Assembly: GCA_035604595.1 (NCBI GenBank)
Contig: DATNIE010000007.1
Span: 1-64,000, forward strand
Direction: 5' to 3'
DNA: 64,000 nucleotides
From: CAIKZZ01 sp035604595
Lineage (GTDB): Bacteria; Pseudomonadota; Gammaproteobacteria; Steroidobacterales; Steroidobacteraceae
Both the position numbers and the translations under genes were made by a program. Below the pieces are notes generated by a model, which did not search any database, was not told the DNA's origin, and worked only from the letters and a program-made list of their open reading frames with translations. The number at the start of each line of letters is the position of its first letter. Position 1 is the stretch's first letter. Shown here in pieces: positions 17,129-25,447 of this stretch.

Positions 17129-19384
17129 TTGCCGCGGCGGCGTTTCGCCCGTCACCATCAGGCCGCGCTGTTGCAACCCCCAGCCTCTCGAAGCCTCGAC
17201 CGCGCGCCCCTGGGCTTACTCCTCTCCGTTCTACTGCTGGCCGCGGCCGCGGCACAGGCCGATCCGACCTGCCCGGCCCCGCCCTCGCTCACGCTGCCGC
17301 GAGTCAGCAGCCTGCCGGCGGTCACGACGGCTCCGGTCGAGGTCACAACCGCCGGAGCCGAGGTCACCGATAGCGGCGATGCGACCCTCAAGGGTCCGGT
17401 CGCGGTCCGGCAGGGGGACCGGACGCTGTCATCGCACGATGCCACCTACGAGGCCGAGACCGCGACGTTCGATGCGGCCGGCAGCGTTGAGTATCGCGAC
17501 CCCCGGCTGCACCTGTCGGGCGATGCGGCCACCTGGCACACCGGCGGCGGCGGGAGTTTCAACAACGCCGAGTTCGAGCTGCCCGCGCGCCAGGCGCGCG
17601 GGCATGCCGCGTCGATAGAGTTCGACTCCGATGGCCACCTCAAGCTCACCGACGTCGACTACACGGCCTGTCCCGTCGGCCACCGCGACTGGTTCCTGAA
17701 GGCCCAGAGCATCGACATTGACCAGAAAGCCGGGCTGGGCGTCGGGCGCGACGTGGAGCTCAATTTCAAGGGCGTGCCGCTGTTTTATCTGCCGGTCGTG
17801 TCGTTTCCGACGAGCGATGCCCGCAAATCCGGTTTTCTGTTTCCCACGATCGGCGAGTCGAGCAACAACGGCTTCGAGCTCGCCGTGCCCTACTACTGGA
17901 ATCTGGCGCCGAACTACGACGCGACGCTGACGCCCGGCTACATGTCGAAACGGGGCGCGACCTTCGGCACGGAGTTTCGCTTCCTGACGAGCGACTCGCG
18001 CGGCCAGTTCCAAAGCGACTGGGTACCCTATGACGCCTCGGCCGACCGCGACCGCAGCTTCATCAGGTTCACAGAGCAGACCGATTTCACCTCGCGCCTG
18101 AGGTTCGATACCAACATCGCCTATGCGAGCGACAGCGCGTATTTCGAGGATTTCGGCGTCGGATCCGAGAGCACCAGCGTCATCTACCTGACGCGCGCCG
18201 CCCGGCTCACGTACCTCGACAGCCACTGGCAAGCAACCGGCCTCGTCGAGCAGTGGCAGACGATCGATGAGACCGTCGCCGCGACCGACCGGCCCTACAC
18301 CCGTGCGCCGCAGATCACGATCCGCGGCCAGTTTGGCGAGGGTGTGGGGCCCGGATTCGACGTTCGCGGCGAGGCCGTGAACTTCACGCGGGACACCGGG
18401 ATCCAGGGCGCCCGTTACGATCTCGAACCGACCGCGAGCTGGGCGTTCCGCGAGCCGGGTGCATTCTTCGTCTCCTCACTCGGCTGGCGAGCCACCCGCT
18501 ATGCGCTGCGCGACGACCCTGGTGTCGATGATTCGCCGGCGTTTTCCGCCCCGATCGCCGCCATCGACAGCGGCCTGACCTTCGAGCGGATCGACGGCTC
18601 GCGGCTCGAGACCTTCGAGCCGCGGGCCCTCTATACCTATATTCCGTACCGCGATCAGTCGACCGTGCCGATCTTCGACACGGGCCTGCCGGACTTCAAC
18701 CTGATCCAGCTGTTCCGCAGCGAGCGCTACGTCGGCGGCGACCGCCTGGGTGATGCCAACCAGCTAGCCGTCGGGGCGACAAGCCGGCTGGTCGACGCTG
18801 CCTCCGGCAGCCAGTTCCTGGCCGCGACGCTCGGCGAGATCTACTATTTCACGCCGCCGCGGGTGACGCTGCCGAACGAGCCGGCGGTGGTGGGCGACAC
18901 GTCCGATGTGGTCGCGCAGCTGGACGTGGCCGCCTACAAACACTGGAACATCGATCTCGGCGAGCAGTGGGATCCGCATGCCGGCCACGCGGATGTCAGC
19001 GAGCTGCAGCTGCAGTATCGGCCGGCCAACGACCGCGTCGTGAACGTCGGCTACCGGTTCCGGCGGGACCTGCTCGAGCAGCTCGACACCTCCGCCGCCT
19101 GGCCGGTCGCGGACTCGTGGAACCTCTACGCCCGGTACGTGTATTCGCTGCGCGACCGGACTGCGACCGATGCCTTCGCGGGCTTCGAGTACCGCTCCTG
19201 CTGCTGGGCGCTGCGGCTGGTGTTCCGACACTACGTCAGCACCTTCACCGGGACCCGCGATACGTCCCTGTCGCTGCAGCTGGAACTCAACGGGCTGTCG
19301 AGTGTCGGACAGAAAACCGGCGCTTTCCTCGAGCAGTCGATTCGGGGATACTCCGCGACCCCCCCGCAAACAGGGCTAGAGTGA
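17129..19384 (+). CDS. lptD: LPS-assembly outer-membrane protein LptD
   Basis: LptD (about 751 aa) is the outer-membrane barrel that, with LptE, inserts lipopolysaccharide into the outer leaflet. It has a signal peptide ending AQA, the periplasmic OstA jellyroll (LKGPVAVRQGDRTLSS) and a C-terminal barrel. Exactly four conserved cysteines are visible: DPTCP, YTACPVG and the adjacent pair in RSCCWALR, which matches the two interdomain disulfides of E. coli LptD. The start is uncertain: TTG at 17129 or TTG at 17171, both in frame. It is followed by surA, which helps fold it. Confidence 0.94.
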   Translation: MPRRRFARHHQAALLQPPASRSLDRAPLGLLLSVLLLAAAAAQADPTCPAPPSLTLPRVSSLPAVTTAPVEVTTAGAEVTDSGDATLKGPVAVRQGDRTLSSHDATYEAETATFDAAGSVEYRDPRLHLSGDAATWHTGGGGSFNNAEFELPARQARGHAASIEFDSDGHLKLTDVDYTACPVGHRDWFLKAQSIDIDQKAGLGVGRDVELNFKGVPLFYLPVVSFPTSDARKSGFLFPTIGESSNNGFELAVPYYWNLAPNYDATLTPGYMSKRGATFGTEFRFLTSDSRGQFQSDWVPYDASADRDRSFIRFTEQTDFTSRLRFDTNIAYASDSAYFEDFGVGSESTSVIYLTRAARLTYLDSHWQATGLVEQWQTIDETVAATDRPYTRAPQITIRGQFGEGVGPGFDVRGEAVNFTRDTGIQGARYDLEPTASWAFREPGAFFVSSLGWRATRYALRDDPGVDDSPAFSAPIAAIDSGLTFERIDGSRLETFEPRALYTYIPYRDQSTVPIFDTGLPDFNLIQLFRSERYVGGDRLGDANQLAVGATSRLVDAASGSQFLAATLGEIYYFTPPRVTLPNEPAVVGDTSDVVAQLDVAAYKHWNIDLGEQWDPHAGHADVSELQLQYRPANDRVVNVGYRFRRDLLEQLDTSAAWPVADSWNLYARYVYSLRDRTATDAFAGFEYRSCCWALRLVFRHYVSTFTGTRDTSLSLQLELNGLSSVGQKTGAFLEQSIRGYSATPPQTGLE
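19377..19382 (+). promoter_or_regulatory. Weak -10-like element upstream of surA
   Basis: TAGAGT ends nine bases before the surA ATG, overlapping the lptD stop region. There is no -35 match. It is listed because the same short spacing is seen at amgK and coaX. surA may simply be read from the lptD promoter. Confidence 0.22.
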
Positions 19385-19391
19385 TCTGTCC

Positions 19392-20699
19392 ATGCATCGT
19401 TACCTGAAACTCGTGCTGCTCGCCTCGGCGGTCGCCGCCACCACCGCCCACGCCCAGACGCGCGAGCTGGGTGGCAAGGGTGACCTGCTCGACCGGATCG
19501 CGGTCGTCGTCAACGACGGGGTCGTGCTGCAGAGCCAGATCGACGCGCAGGTGATCGTGATCACGCGCCGTCTGCGTGATCAGGGCACGCCGCTGCCGGC
19601 TCCGTCGATACTCCGGCAGCAGATCACCGAGCGGCTGATCCTGCAGGAAATAGAGCTGCAGCGCGCGCAGAAGATCGGCCTCAGGGTCACCGACGAGGCG
19701 CTCAACAATTCGCTGCGCGAGATCGCCAAGCAGAACAAGATCGAATTCAGCCAGCTGCCCGATGCGCTGGGCGCCGAGGGCATCGTGTACGCCGAATACC
19801 GCGAGCAGATGCGCCGCGAGATGACGCTGTCCCTGCTCCGGCAGCGCGACGTGTACGTTCGGATCTACGTGAGTCCCCGTGAGCTCGACCAGTTCCTGGC
19901 GAAGCAGGCCGCGAACAAGTCGGGCGCGGTCGAGTACGACGTCTCGCACATCCTGCTGTCGCTGCCCGAAGCCGCCTCGCCCGGCCAGCTCGAGCAGGTC
20001 GAGAAGCATGCCGAGGAGATCTACCAGCGCGCCAGCGCCGGCGAGGATTTCGGCCAGCTCGCCGTCGCGAACTCGCAAGCCCAGTCGGCACTGGAGCGCG
20101 GCCAGATCGGCTGGCGCAAGGGCAGCGAGCTGCCGAGCTTCATGGCCGAGGTCGTCGGGGAGCTCAAACCCGGCGAGGTCTCCCACCCCGTCCGGACGCC
20201 TTCCGGCTTTCACATCATCCGGCTGAACGACATGCGCAGCGACACCAAGCCGCTGCTGGTCGAACAGGTGCACGCGCGCCACATCCTGGTCAAGACGAAC
20301 GAGCTGCAGGATGACGAGACCGTGCGCGGCCGGCTGCAGGTCATCCGCGACCGGATTGCGAGCGGGGCGGACGACTTCGGAGCGATCGCCAAGGCGGTGT
20401 CCGAGGATCCGGGATCGGGCAGCGAGGGGGGCGATCTCGGCTGGACCACCGCCGGCACCTTCGTGCCGGAGTTCGAGCAGACGCTCGCGGCGCTTGCCGA
20501 GAACGAGATCAGCCAGCCGTTTCACACCCAGTACGGCTGGCACGTCGCGCAGGTGCTCGGCCGGCGCACGCAGGACATGAGCACCGACGAGCGCAAGCGC
20601 AAGGCCTTCGAGCAGATCCGCGCCAGCAAGGCCGATGAAGAGACCGAGCTGTGGCTGCGGCGGCTGCGCGACGAGGCGTTCGTCGACTATCGAACCTGA
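19392..20699 (+). CDS. surA: Periplasmic chaperone and peptidyl-prolyl isomerase SurA
   Basis: SurA (435 aa) escorts outer-membrane proteins, especially LptD, across the periplasm. A signal peptide (about 1-21, ending AHA) precedes the N-terminal chaperone domain (RIAVVVNDGVVLQSQID) and two parvulin domains, each recognisable by VSHILLSL and ARHILVKT and by closing FHIIRLND and WHVAQVLG. It starts seven bases after lptD. Confidence 0.97.
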   Translation: MHRYLKLVLLASAVAATTAHAQTRELGGKGDLLDRIAVVVNDGVVLQSQIDAQVIVITRRLRDQGTPLPAPSILRQQITERLILQEIELQRAQKIGLRVTDEALNNSLREIAKQNKIEFSQLPDALGAEGIVYAEYREQMRREMTLSLLRQRDVYVRIYVSPRELDQFLAKQAANKSGAVEYDVSHILLSLPEAASPGQLEQVEKHAEEIYQRASAGEDFGQLAVANSQAQSALERGQIGWRKGSELPSFMAEVVGELKPGEVSHPVRTPSGFHIIRLNDMRSDTKPLLVEQVHARHILVKTNELQDDETVRGRLQVIRDRIASGADDFGAIAKAVSEDPGSGSEGGDLGWTTAGTFVPEFEQTLAALAENEISQPFHTQYGWHVAQVLGRRTQDMSTDERKRKAFEQIRASKADEETELWLRRLRDEAFVDYRT

Positions 20700-20706
20700 C
20701 GGTCGC

Positions 20707-21702
20707 ATGCCGACCGAGCCTAGAGACGACCTGAAGACCATCGTCGTCACCTCGGGCGAGCCGGCGGGCATTGGCCCGGATCTGTGCCTCGAGCTCGCAG
20801 GCCGGGACTTTCCGTGCCGCCTCGTGATCGCCGCCGACCCCGAGCTGCTCGCCGCGCGCGCCGCCGAGCTCGGCCTCAAGCTCGAGATCGTGAGCGTGGC
20901 CGCGGGACAGGTCGCCCCTCATCGCCGTGGCCTCGTGCAGGTCCTGCCGCACCGCGCCGCGGCGCCGGTGATCGCCGGGCGTCTCGACGCCGGGAATGCG
21001 GGATACGTGCTTGAGATGCTGCGTACCGCCACCGCCGGCTGCCTCAGCGGCGAGTTTGCCGCACTCGTGACGGCGCCCGTCCAGAAAAGCACCATCAACG
21101 AGTCCGGTGTGCCGTTCAGCGGTCACACCGAGTACCTGGCCGCGCTGACCGGTGCGCCGCACCCGGTGATGCTGCTGGTCGCCGGTAAGCTCCGCGTCGC
21201 GCTCGCGACCACGCACCTGCCACTCAGGGCGGTCGCCGATGCGCTCAACGAGGCGGACCTGTACAGCACGCTCGCCGTGCTGGCGGCGGGGCTCAAGGAC
21301 CGGTTTGGGCTGGTGCGGCCCCGGATCCTGGTGTGCGGCCTCAATCCTCACGCCGGCGAGTCGGGCCACCTCGGCCGCGAGGACATCGAGGTCATCGCGC
21401 CCGCCATCGCCCGGGCGGCCGCCGCCGGAATCGCGGCGCGAGGACCCGTGCCGGCCGATACCGCATTCACCCCGCGCCAGTTGACCGATGCCGACGCCGT
21501 GCTCGCGATGTACCACGATCAGGGCCTGCCGGTGCTCAAGTACGCCGGTTTCGGCCATGCGGTCAACGTGACGCTCGGCCTGCCGATCATCCGCACCTCG
21601 GTCGATCACGGCACGGCCCTCGACCTCGCCGGCACCGGCCGGGCCGATGCCGGCAGCCTGATCGCGGCGCTCGAGCTCGCGCTCGCCTGCACCCGCGTGT
21701 GA
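20707..21702 (+). CDS. pdxA: 4-hydroxythreonine-4-phosphate dehydrogenase
   Basis: PdxA (331 aa) oxidises 4-phosphohydroxy-L-threonine in pyridoxal phosphate synthesis. Signatures are SGEPAGIGPDL, TAPVQKSTINESG, FSGHTEYLA, GLNPHAGESG and MYHDQGLPVLK with the metal-binding histidines. The ATG at 20707 is chosen because the homologous sequence starts there and it follows surA by seven bases; the longer frame lies inside surA. Confidence 0.97.
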   Translation: MPTEPRDDLKTIVVTSGEPAGIGPDLCLELAGRDFPCRLVIAADPELLAARAAELGLKLEIVSVAAGQVAPHRRGLVQVLPHRAAAPVIAGRLDAGNAGYVLEMLRTATAGCLSGEFAALVTAPVQKSTINESGVPFSGHTEYLAALTGAPHPVMLLVAGKLRVALATTHLPLRAVADALNEADLYSTLAVLAAGLKDRFGLVRPRILVCGLNPHAGESGHLGREDIEVIAPAIARAAAAGIAARGPVPADTAFTPRQLTDADAVLAMYHDQGLPVLKYAGFGHAVNVTLGLPIIRTSVDHGTALDLAGTGRADAGSLIAALELALACTRV

Positions 21703-22514
21703 TGGGCGTGGACCCGCCGCGCAAGGCCCGGGTCCGTGCCCGCAAGCGCTTCGGCCAGCACTTTCTGCATGACCCGGCGGTCATTGCCCGCATCGTCGCA
21801 GCGATCGACCCGCGGCCCGGCCAGCGACTCATCGAGATCGGGCCCGGGGTCGGGGCACTGACGCTGCCGCTGCTCGATCTCGCCGGTGGTCTCGAGGTCG
21901 TGGAACTCGACCGCGACCTCATTCCGATCCTGATCGAACGCGCCCGTGGCCACGGCGAGCTGGTCGTGCATCAAGCCGACGTACTGGGCGTCGATTTCGG
22001 CGCGCTCGCCGGCTCCGGCCGCCAGCTGCGGCTGTGCGGCAACCTGCCCTACAACATCTCGACGCCGCTGCTGTTCCACGTGCTGGCCGCGGCCCCGAGC
22101 CTCATCGACATGCATTTCATGCTGCAGAAGGAAGTGGTCGCCCGCATGGCGGCGGTGCCCGACACCCGCGCCTACGGCCGGCTCACGGTGATGCTGGCGG
22201 CGCAGTGCCGGGTCGAGCACCTGTTCGACGTCGGTCCTGGCGCGTTTCGGCCACGGCCCAGGGTCGATTCTGCCGTCGTGCGTCTCGTGCCCCACCGAAC
22301 GCCGCCGTTCGCGCTGGCCGACAAGGCGCGCTTCGCCGAGGTGGTCGCTCGCGCCTTCGGTCAGCGCCGCAAGACGCTGCGCAATGCGCTCAAGGGGGTC
22401 GTCGATGCGTCGGGCTTCGCGGCGGCCGGCATCGACGCCGGCCGGCGGGCGGAGACCTTGTACCCGGAGGACTTTGCACGCCTGGCCGCGACGCCGGCGC
22501 CTGCGCGGCTATAA
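21702..22514 (+). CDS. rsmA: 16S rRNA dimethyladenosine transferase
   Basis: RsmA/KsgA (270 aa) dimethylates two adenosines in the 3' hairpin of 16S rRNA late in 30S assembly. Motifs: KRFGQHFLHD, the SAM-binding IEIGPGVGALT, catalytic NLPYNIS, and FRPRPRVDSAVVRL. The start shares one base with the pdxA stop (TGATG). The surA-pdxA-rsmA-apaG-apaH order is the classical gammaproteobacterial one, here interrupted by a universal stress protein gene. Confidence 0.97.
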   Translation: MGVDPPRKARVRARKRFGQHFLHDPAVIARIVAAIDPRPGQRLIEIGPGVGALTLPLLDLAGGLEVVELDRDLIPILIERARGHGELVVHQADVLGVDFGALAGSGRQLRLCGNLPYNISTPLLFHVLAAAPSLIDMHFMLQKEVVARMAAVPDTRAYGRLTVMLAAQCRVEHLFDVGPGAFRPRPRVDSAVVRLVPHRTPPFALADKARFAEVVARAFGQRRKTLRNALKGVVDASGFAAAGIDAGRRAETLYPEDFARLAATPAPARL

Positions 22515-22515
22515 T
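22510..22515 (+). promoter_or_regulatory. -10 element for the stress-protein/apaGH unit
   Basis: A perfect TATAAT overlaps the rsmA stop codon and lies 31 bases before the stress-protein GTG. That leaves a leader of about 25 nt containing GAGAAGG at proper spacing. No clear -35 is seen. It would let the downstream genes be transcribed apart from surA-pdxA-rsmA. Confidence 0.42.
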
Positions 22516-22546
22516 CCTCTGCACCCGTGGGACGAGAAGGACGGCT

Positions 22547-22993
22547 GTGTCCACTCCAGAGCCTCACCTCTACCGACGCATCCTGCTGGTCGTGGACCTC
22601 ACTGAGGACAGCCGGACGATCGGCGTGCGTGCGCGGGCGATCGCAGCGGCCTGCGGTGCCGAGATCGCGCTGCTGCACGTCGTCGAATACGTGCCGGTCG
22701 AGCCGCTGGGTGAGACACTGCTGCCGGCGGTCGAGATCGAACAGGAACTGATCCAGCGCGCCGGCGAGCGGCTCCGCGAGCTCGCTGTGCAGCTGGGGCT
22801 GCCCGAAGCCACCTGCCGCATCGAGGGGGGCAACACCAAAGCCGAGATCGTGCGCGTCGCAACCGACATGCACACCGACCTCGTCGTCATCGGCAGCCGC
22901 GAGCGCCACGGCCTGTCGATCCTCGTCAACCTGACCGAGGACACGGTGCTGCACGCCGCACCCTGCGACGTGCTGGCAGTCCGCCTCAAGTAA
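22547..22993 (+). CDS. Universal stress protein (UspA family)
   Basis: A 148-aa single-domain Usp protein: RRILLVVDLTEDSR at the N-terminus, ALLHVVEY, and the C-terminal DLVVIGSRERHG followed by ILVNLTEDTVLHAAPCDVLAV. This corresponds to the ATP-binding G-2x-G-9x-G-S/T motif in altered form: GSRERHG is present, but the usual final GST is replaced by LTEDT. The GTG start has a good ribosome site, GAGAAGG, six bases upstream. Its insertion between rsmA and apaG is unusual. Confidence 0.9.
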   Translation: MSTPEPHLYRRILLVVDLTEDSRTIGVRARAIAAACGAEIALLHVVEYVPVEPLGETLLPAVEIEQELIQRAGERLRELAVQLGLPEATCRIEGGNTKAEIVRVATDMHTDLVVIGSRERHGLSILVNLTEDTVLHAAPCDVLAVRLK

Positions 22994-22997
22994 TCCT

Positions 22998-23378
22998 ATG
23001 GATCCAGCGAGCCACAGAATCGTCGTCGACGTTGCGACCGCGTACGTCGAGGAGCAGTCCGATCCGCGCGAGAAGCGCTTCGTGTTCGCCTACACGATCA
23101 CCATCAAGAACGAGGGCGAGGTGCCGGCCCGGCTGCTGACCCGCCACTGGATCATCACCGACGCGAACGGCAAGGTGCAGGAGGTGCGGGGCGAGGGGGT
23201 CGTCGGCGAGCAGCCGCACCTGAAACCCGGCCAGGGGTTCCGCTACTCGAGCGGCGCCGTGCTCGAGACTCCGGTCGGCGCGATGCAGGGCAGCTACCAG
23301 ATGCTGGCCGACGACGGCGCGCGCTTCGACGCACCGGTCGCGCCGTTCTCGCTCGCCATGCCGGGTGTGGTGCACTGA
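22998..23378 (+). CDS. apaG: ApaG domain protein
   Basis: A 126-aa ApaG (DUF525), a fibronectin-type-III-like fold of unclear biochemical role. Diagnostic segments are FAYTITIKNEG, RLLTRHWIITDANG, VRGEGVVGEQP and GAMQGSYQM. It is four bases after the stress-protein gene and seven before apaH, the usual partner. Confidence 0.96.
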   Translation: MDPASHRIVVDVATAYVEEQSDPREKRFVFAYTITIKNEGEVPARLLTRHWIITDANGKVQEVRGEGVVGEQPHLKPGQGFRYSSGAVLETPVGAMQGSYQMLADDGARFDAPVAPFSLAMPGVVH

Positions 23379-23385
23379 CACCCCG

Positions 23386-24240
23386 ATGGCTGTCTACGCG
23401 GTCGGCGACCTGCAGGGCTGCTACGACGAATTCCGGACACTCCTCGATACGCTGAATTTCGATCCCGGCCGCGACCGACTGTGGCTCACCGGGGACCTGG
23501 TCAATCGCGGCCCCGGGTCGCTCGCGGCGTTGCGCTACGTCAAATCGCTCGGCCCGGCGGCGCTCGTCGTGCTCGGCAATCACGATCTGCACCTGCTCGC
23601 GGCCGCGCGCAACCCTGCGCACGGGCTCAAGCGCGGTGACACGCTGGACGAGGTGCTGGCGGCCCCGGACCGGGACGAGCTGCTCGCCTGGCTCGCGGCC
23701 CGGCCGCTCGCGCACTGCGATCCGGCACTCGGCTGGTCGATGGTGCACGCCGGGCTGCCGCCGCAATGGGATATCCCGACCGCCCTCGCCTGCGCACGCG
23801 AGGTCGAGACAGCGCTCGAAACCGGCGCCGGCGAGTTCTTCACCGCCATGTACGGCGACCAGCCTGACCTCTGGTCGCCGGCGCTCGCCGGCCACGACCG
23901 GCTGCGGTTCACGGTCAACTGCCTGACGCGACTCAGGGTCTGCAGGGCTGACGGCCGGTTGCTGCTCAGCTACAAGGGCCCGGCAGCAGGCGTCCCGCCG
24001 GGGGCCCTGCCGTGGTTCAAGGTTCCGGGGCGCCGCAGCGCCGGGGCGCGGGTCCTGTTCGGCCACTGGTCCGCGCTCGGGTACTACGACGCCGATGGCG
24101 TCGTGTCGCTCGACACGGGCTGCGTGTGGGGCGGGACTCTCACGGCGCTGCGGCTCGACGCCGCGGCGGGACCCGTGCAGGTCGCCTGCCGGGGCGCGCT
24201 CAAGGTCGGCGCGCCCGAGGATTACCGCGGCGACTACTGA
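23386..24240 (+). CDS. apaH: Symmetrical bis(5'-nucleosyl)-tetraphosphatase
   Basis: ApaH (284 aa) hydrolyses Ap4A to two ADP and removes Np4 caps from RNA. It is a PPP-family phosphoesterase with metal-binding motifs GDLQGCYDEF, GDLVNRGPGS and GNHD, then VHAGL and FGHW. The ATG at 23386 begins MAVYAVGD; a frame opening 21 bases earlier is inside apaG. It converges on the exported hypothetical gene with an 18-bp gap. Confidence 0.96.
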   Translation: MAVYAVGDLQGCYDEFRTLLDTLNFDPGRDRLWLTGDLVNRGPGSLAALRYVKSLGPAALVVLGNHDLHLLAAARNPAHGLKRGDTLDEVLAAPDRDELLAWLAARPLAHCDPALGWSMVHAGLPPQWDIPTALACAREVETALETGAGEFFTAMYGDQPDLWSPALAGHDRLRFTVNCLTRLRVCRADGRLLLSYKGPAAGVPPGALPWFKVPGRRSAGARVLFGHWSALGYYDADGVVSLDTGCVWGGTLTALRLDAAAGPVQVACRGALKVGAPEDYRGDY

Positions 24241-24259
24241 CTGATCGCCACCAAATTCG

Positions 24260-24805
24260 CTACGCCCGCGGCAGCGCCGTGAGCACGCTGAACTTGAGGT
24301 CGATGTTGCCCAGCGTCTCCTGGTATGGGACGCACTTCATCCGGTTATCGACGTCCCGGGTCGTGAACATCGGCAAGATCTCCCGGATGAACTGGTCGAC
24401 CAGCTCGCAGTCACTGAAGGTGAGCTCAGGCGGCGACCCGGTGTGCCACTCGACCGTCGTCCAGACACCAGCGCCGCGTCCCGGCGCGGCCGCCGGCGTA
24501 GAGGCCGGCGCCGGCGCAAGCGTGTAGAACGTCGTGCGTGCGGTCACGATCCGGGACGCGCTGCCCAACGGGTTCGTGCAGCTGGCTCTGACCTTCGCAT
24601 CGGGACGTGCCCCGGCGAGCTTGAGGAGCTGCGTGAGCTTGTGCTCGAGGCCGTCGCACGAGTAATGCGAGGTGACCCCCGCATAGCCGAGCAGGTACTC
24701 GTGCTTCTGCCAGGTGCCCTCGACCGGCGCGTCGGCCGCTGCCGCTGCCGTCGTTGCGAGCGCGAGGACGAGCCCGCTCATGAGGTGCTGTGTCAGACGC
24801 GTCAT
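24260..24805 (-). CDS. Uncharacterised exported protein with four cysteines
   Basis: I do not recognise a family. The 181-aa product starts with a typical signal peptide (MTRLTQ, a hydrophobic stretch to about 20, then AAAADAP). The mature part has exactly four cysteines (SHYSCDGLE, RASCTN, FSDCELV, MKCVPY), consistent with two disulfides in the periplasm or outside. A Pro/Ala-rich stretch sits mid-protein. The ATG at 24805 is preceded by GGGAGG at good spacing, which rules out the longer upstream frame. It is divergent from nbaC and probably uses the minus side of the ATTATAAT palindrome at 24890-24897. Confidence 0.72.
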   Translation of the reverse strand: MTRLTQHLMSGLVLALATTAAAAADAPVEGTWQKHEYLLGYAGVTSHYSCDGLEHKLTQLLKLAGARPDAKVRASCTNPLGSASRIVTARTTFYTLAPAPASTPAAAPGRGAGVWTTVEWHTGSPPELTFSDCELVDQFIREILPMFTTRDVDNRMKCVPYQETLGNIDLKFSVLTALPRA

Positions 24806-24889
24806 GGTGTAGCCTCCCGGAGTTGAAGACCAACCTGTGGTTGACTGCGCGCCGGACCCGGAGTTCCAGAGGTCCGGCAGCCGCTGTCT

Positions 24890-24897
24890 ATTATAAT
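24890..24897. promoter_or_regulatory. Palindromic -10 element between exported protein gene and nbaC
   Basis: ATTATAAT, identical to the octamer at 17107-17114, gives TATAAT on both strands between divergent genes. The minus-strand leader would be about 78 nt; the plus-strand leader about 6 nt if nbaC starts at 24911. No -35 match is evident on either side. Confidence 0.48.
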
Positions 24898-24910
24898 GTG
24901 GGATCCGCTC

Positions 24911-25447
24911 ATGAACCTGTCCCCGACTCCGCCGTTCAGCCTGCAGCGCTTCATCGACGAGCATCGCGCCGCGCTGCGGCCACCGGTCGGCAACCGGCAG
25001 GTCTTTCCGGCCGGAGACTTCGTGATCATGGTCGTCGGAGGCCCTAACGCGCGGCGCGACTACCACGTTGACCCGGGCGCCGAATTTTTTTACCAGCTCG
25101 AGGGCACGCTGACTCTCAAGACGATGGCGGACGGCCGACCGCTCGACTACGCGGTGCGCGCGGGCGAGGTGTTCTTGCTACCGCCGCTGGTCCCGCACTC
25201 GCCGCAGCGGCCGGCGGGATCGGTCGGCCTGGTCGTCGAACGCCGCCGCGCCGCGCACGAGCGCGACGGGTTCCAGTGGTACTGTGAGGCGTGCCACGCG
25301 CTCCTCTACGAGGAGTTCTTCGTGCTGACCGACATCGAGACGCAGTTCCCGGCGATTTTCGAGCGTTTCTACGCCGATCGCGGTCGGCGGACCTGCGCTC
25401 GCTGCGGCACCGTGCTCGAGCGGCCCGGCGCGAACGATCCGTCGTGA
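24911..25447 (+). CDS. nbaC: 3-hydroxyanthranilate 3,4-dioxygenase
   Basis: A 178-aa cupin dioxygenase that opens 3-hydroxyanthranilate, the step leading to quinolinate or to further catabolism. The iron ligands are in YHVDPGAEFFYQ (His, Glu) and VPHSPQRP (His). The C-terminal pairs CEAC and CARC form the rubredoxin-like site of bacterial enzymes. An ATG at 24896 is also in frame but lies inside the TATAAT, so I prefer 24911. It leads the kynurenine cluster; the next gene overlaps by four bases. Confidence 0.94.
   Translation: MNLSPTPPFSLQRFIDEHRAALRPPVGNRQVFPAGDFVIMVVGGPNARRDYHVDPGAEFFYQLEGTLTLKTMADGRPLDYAVRAGEVFLLPPLVPHSPQRPAGSVGLVVERRRAAHERDGFQWYCEACHALLYEEFFVLTDIETQFPAIFERFYADRGRRTCARCGTVLERPGANDPS

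Noticed and set aside
24896..24910. Earlier ATG as nbaC start
   Set aside because: This ATG is part of the TATAATG sequence, so a transcript from that -10 could not contain it; the ATG at 24911 fits better.
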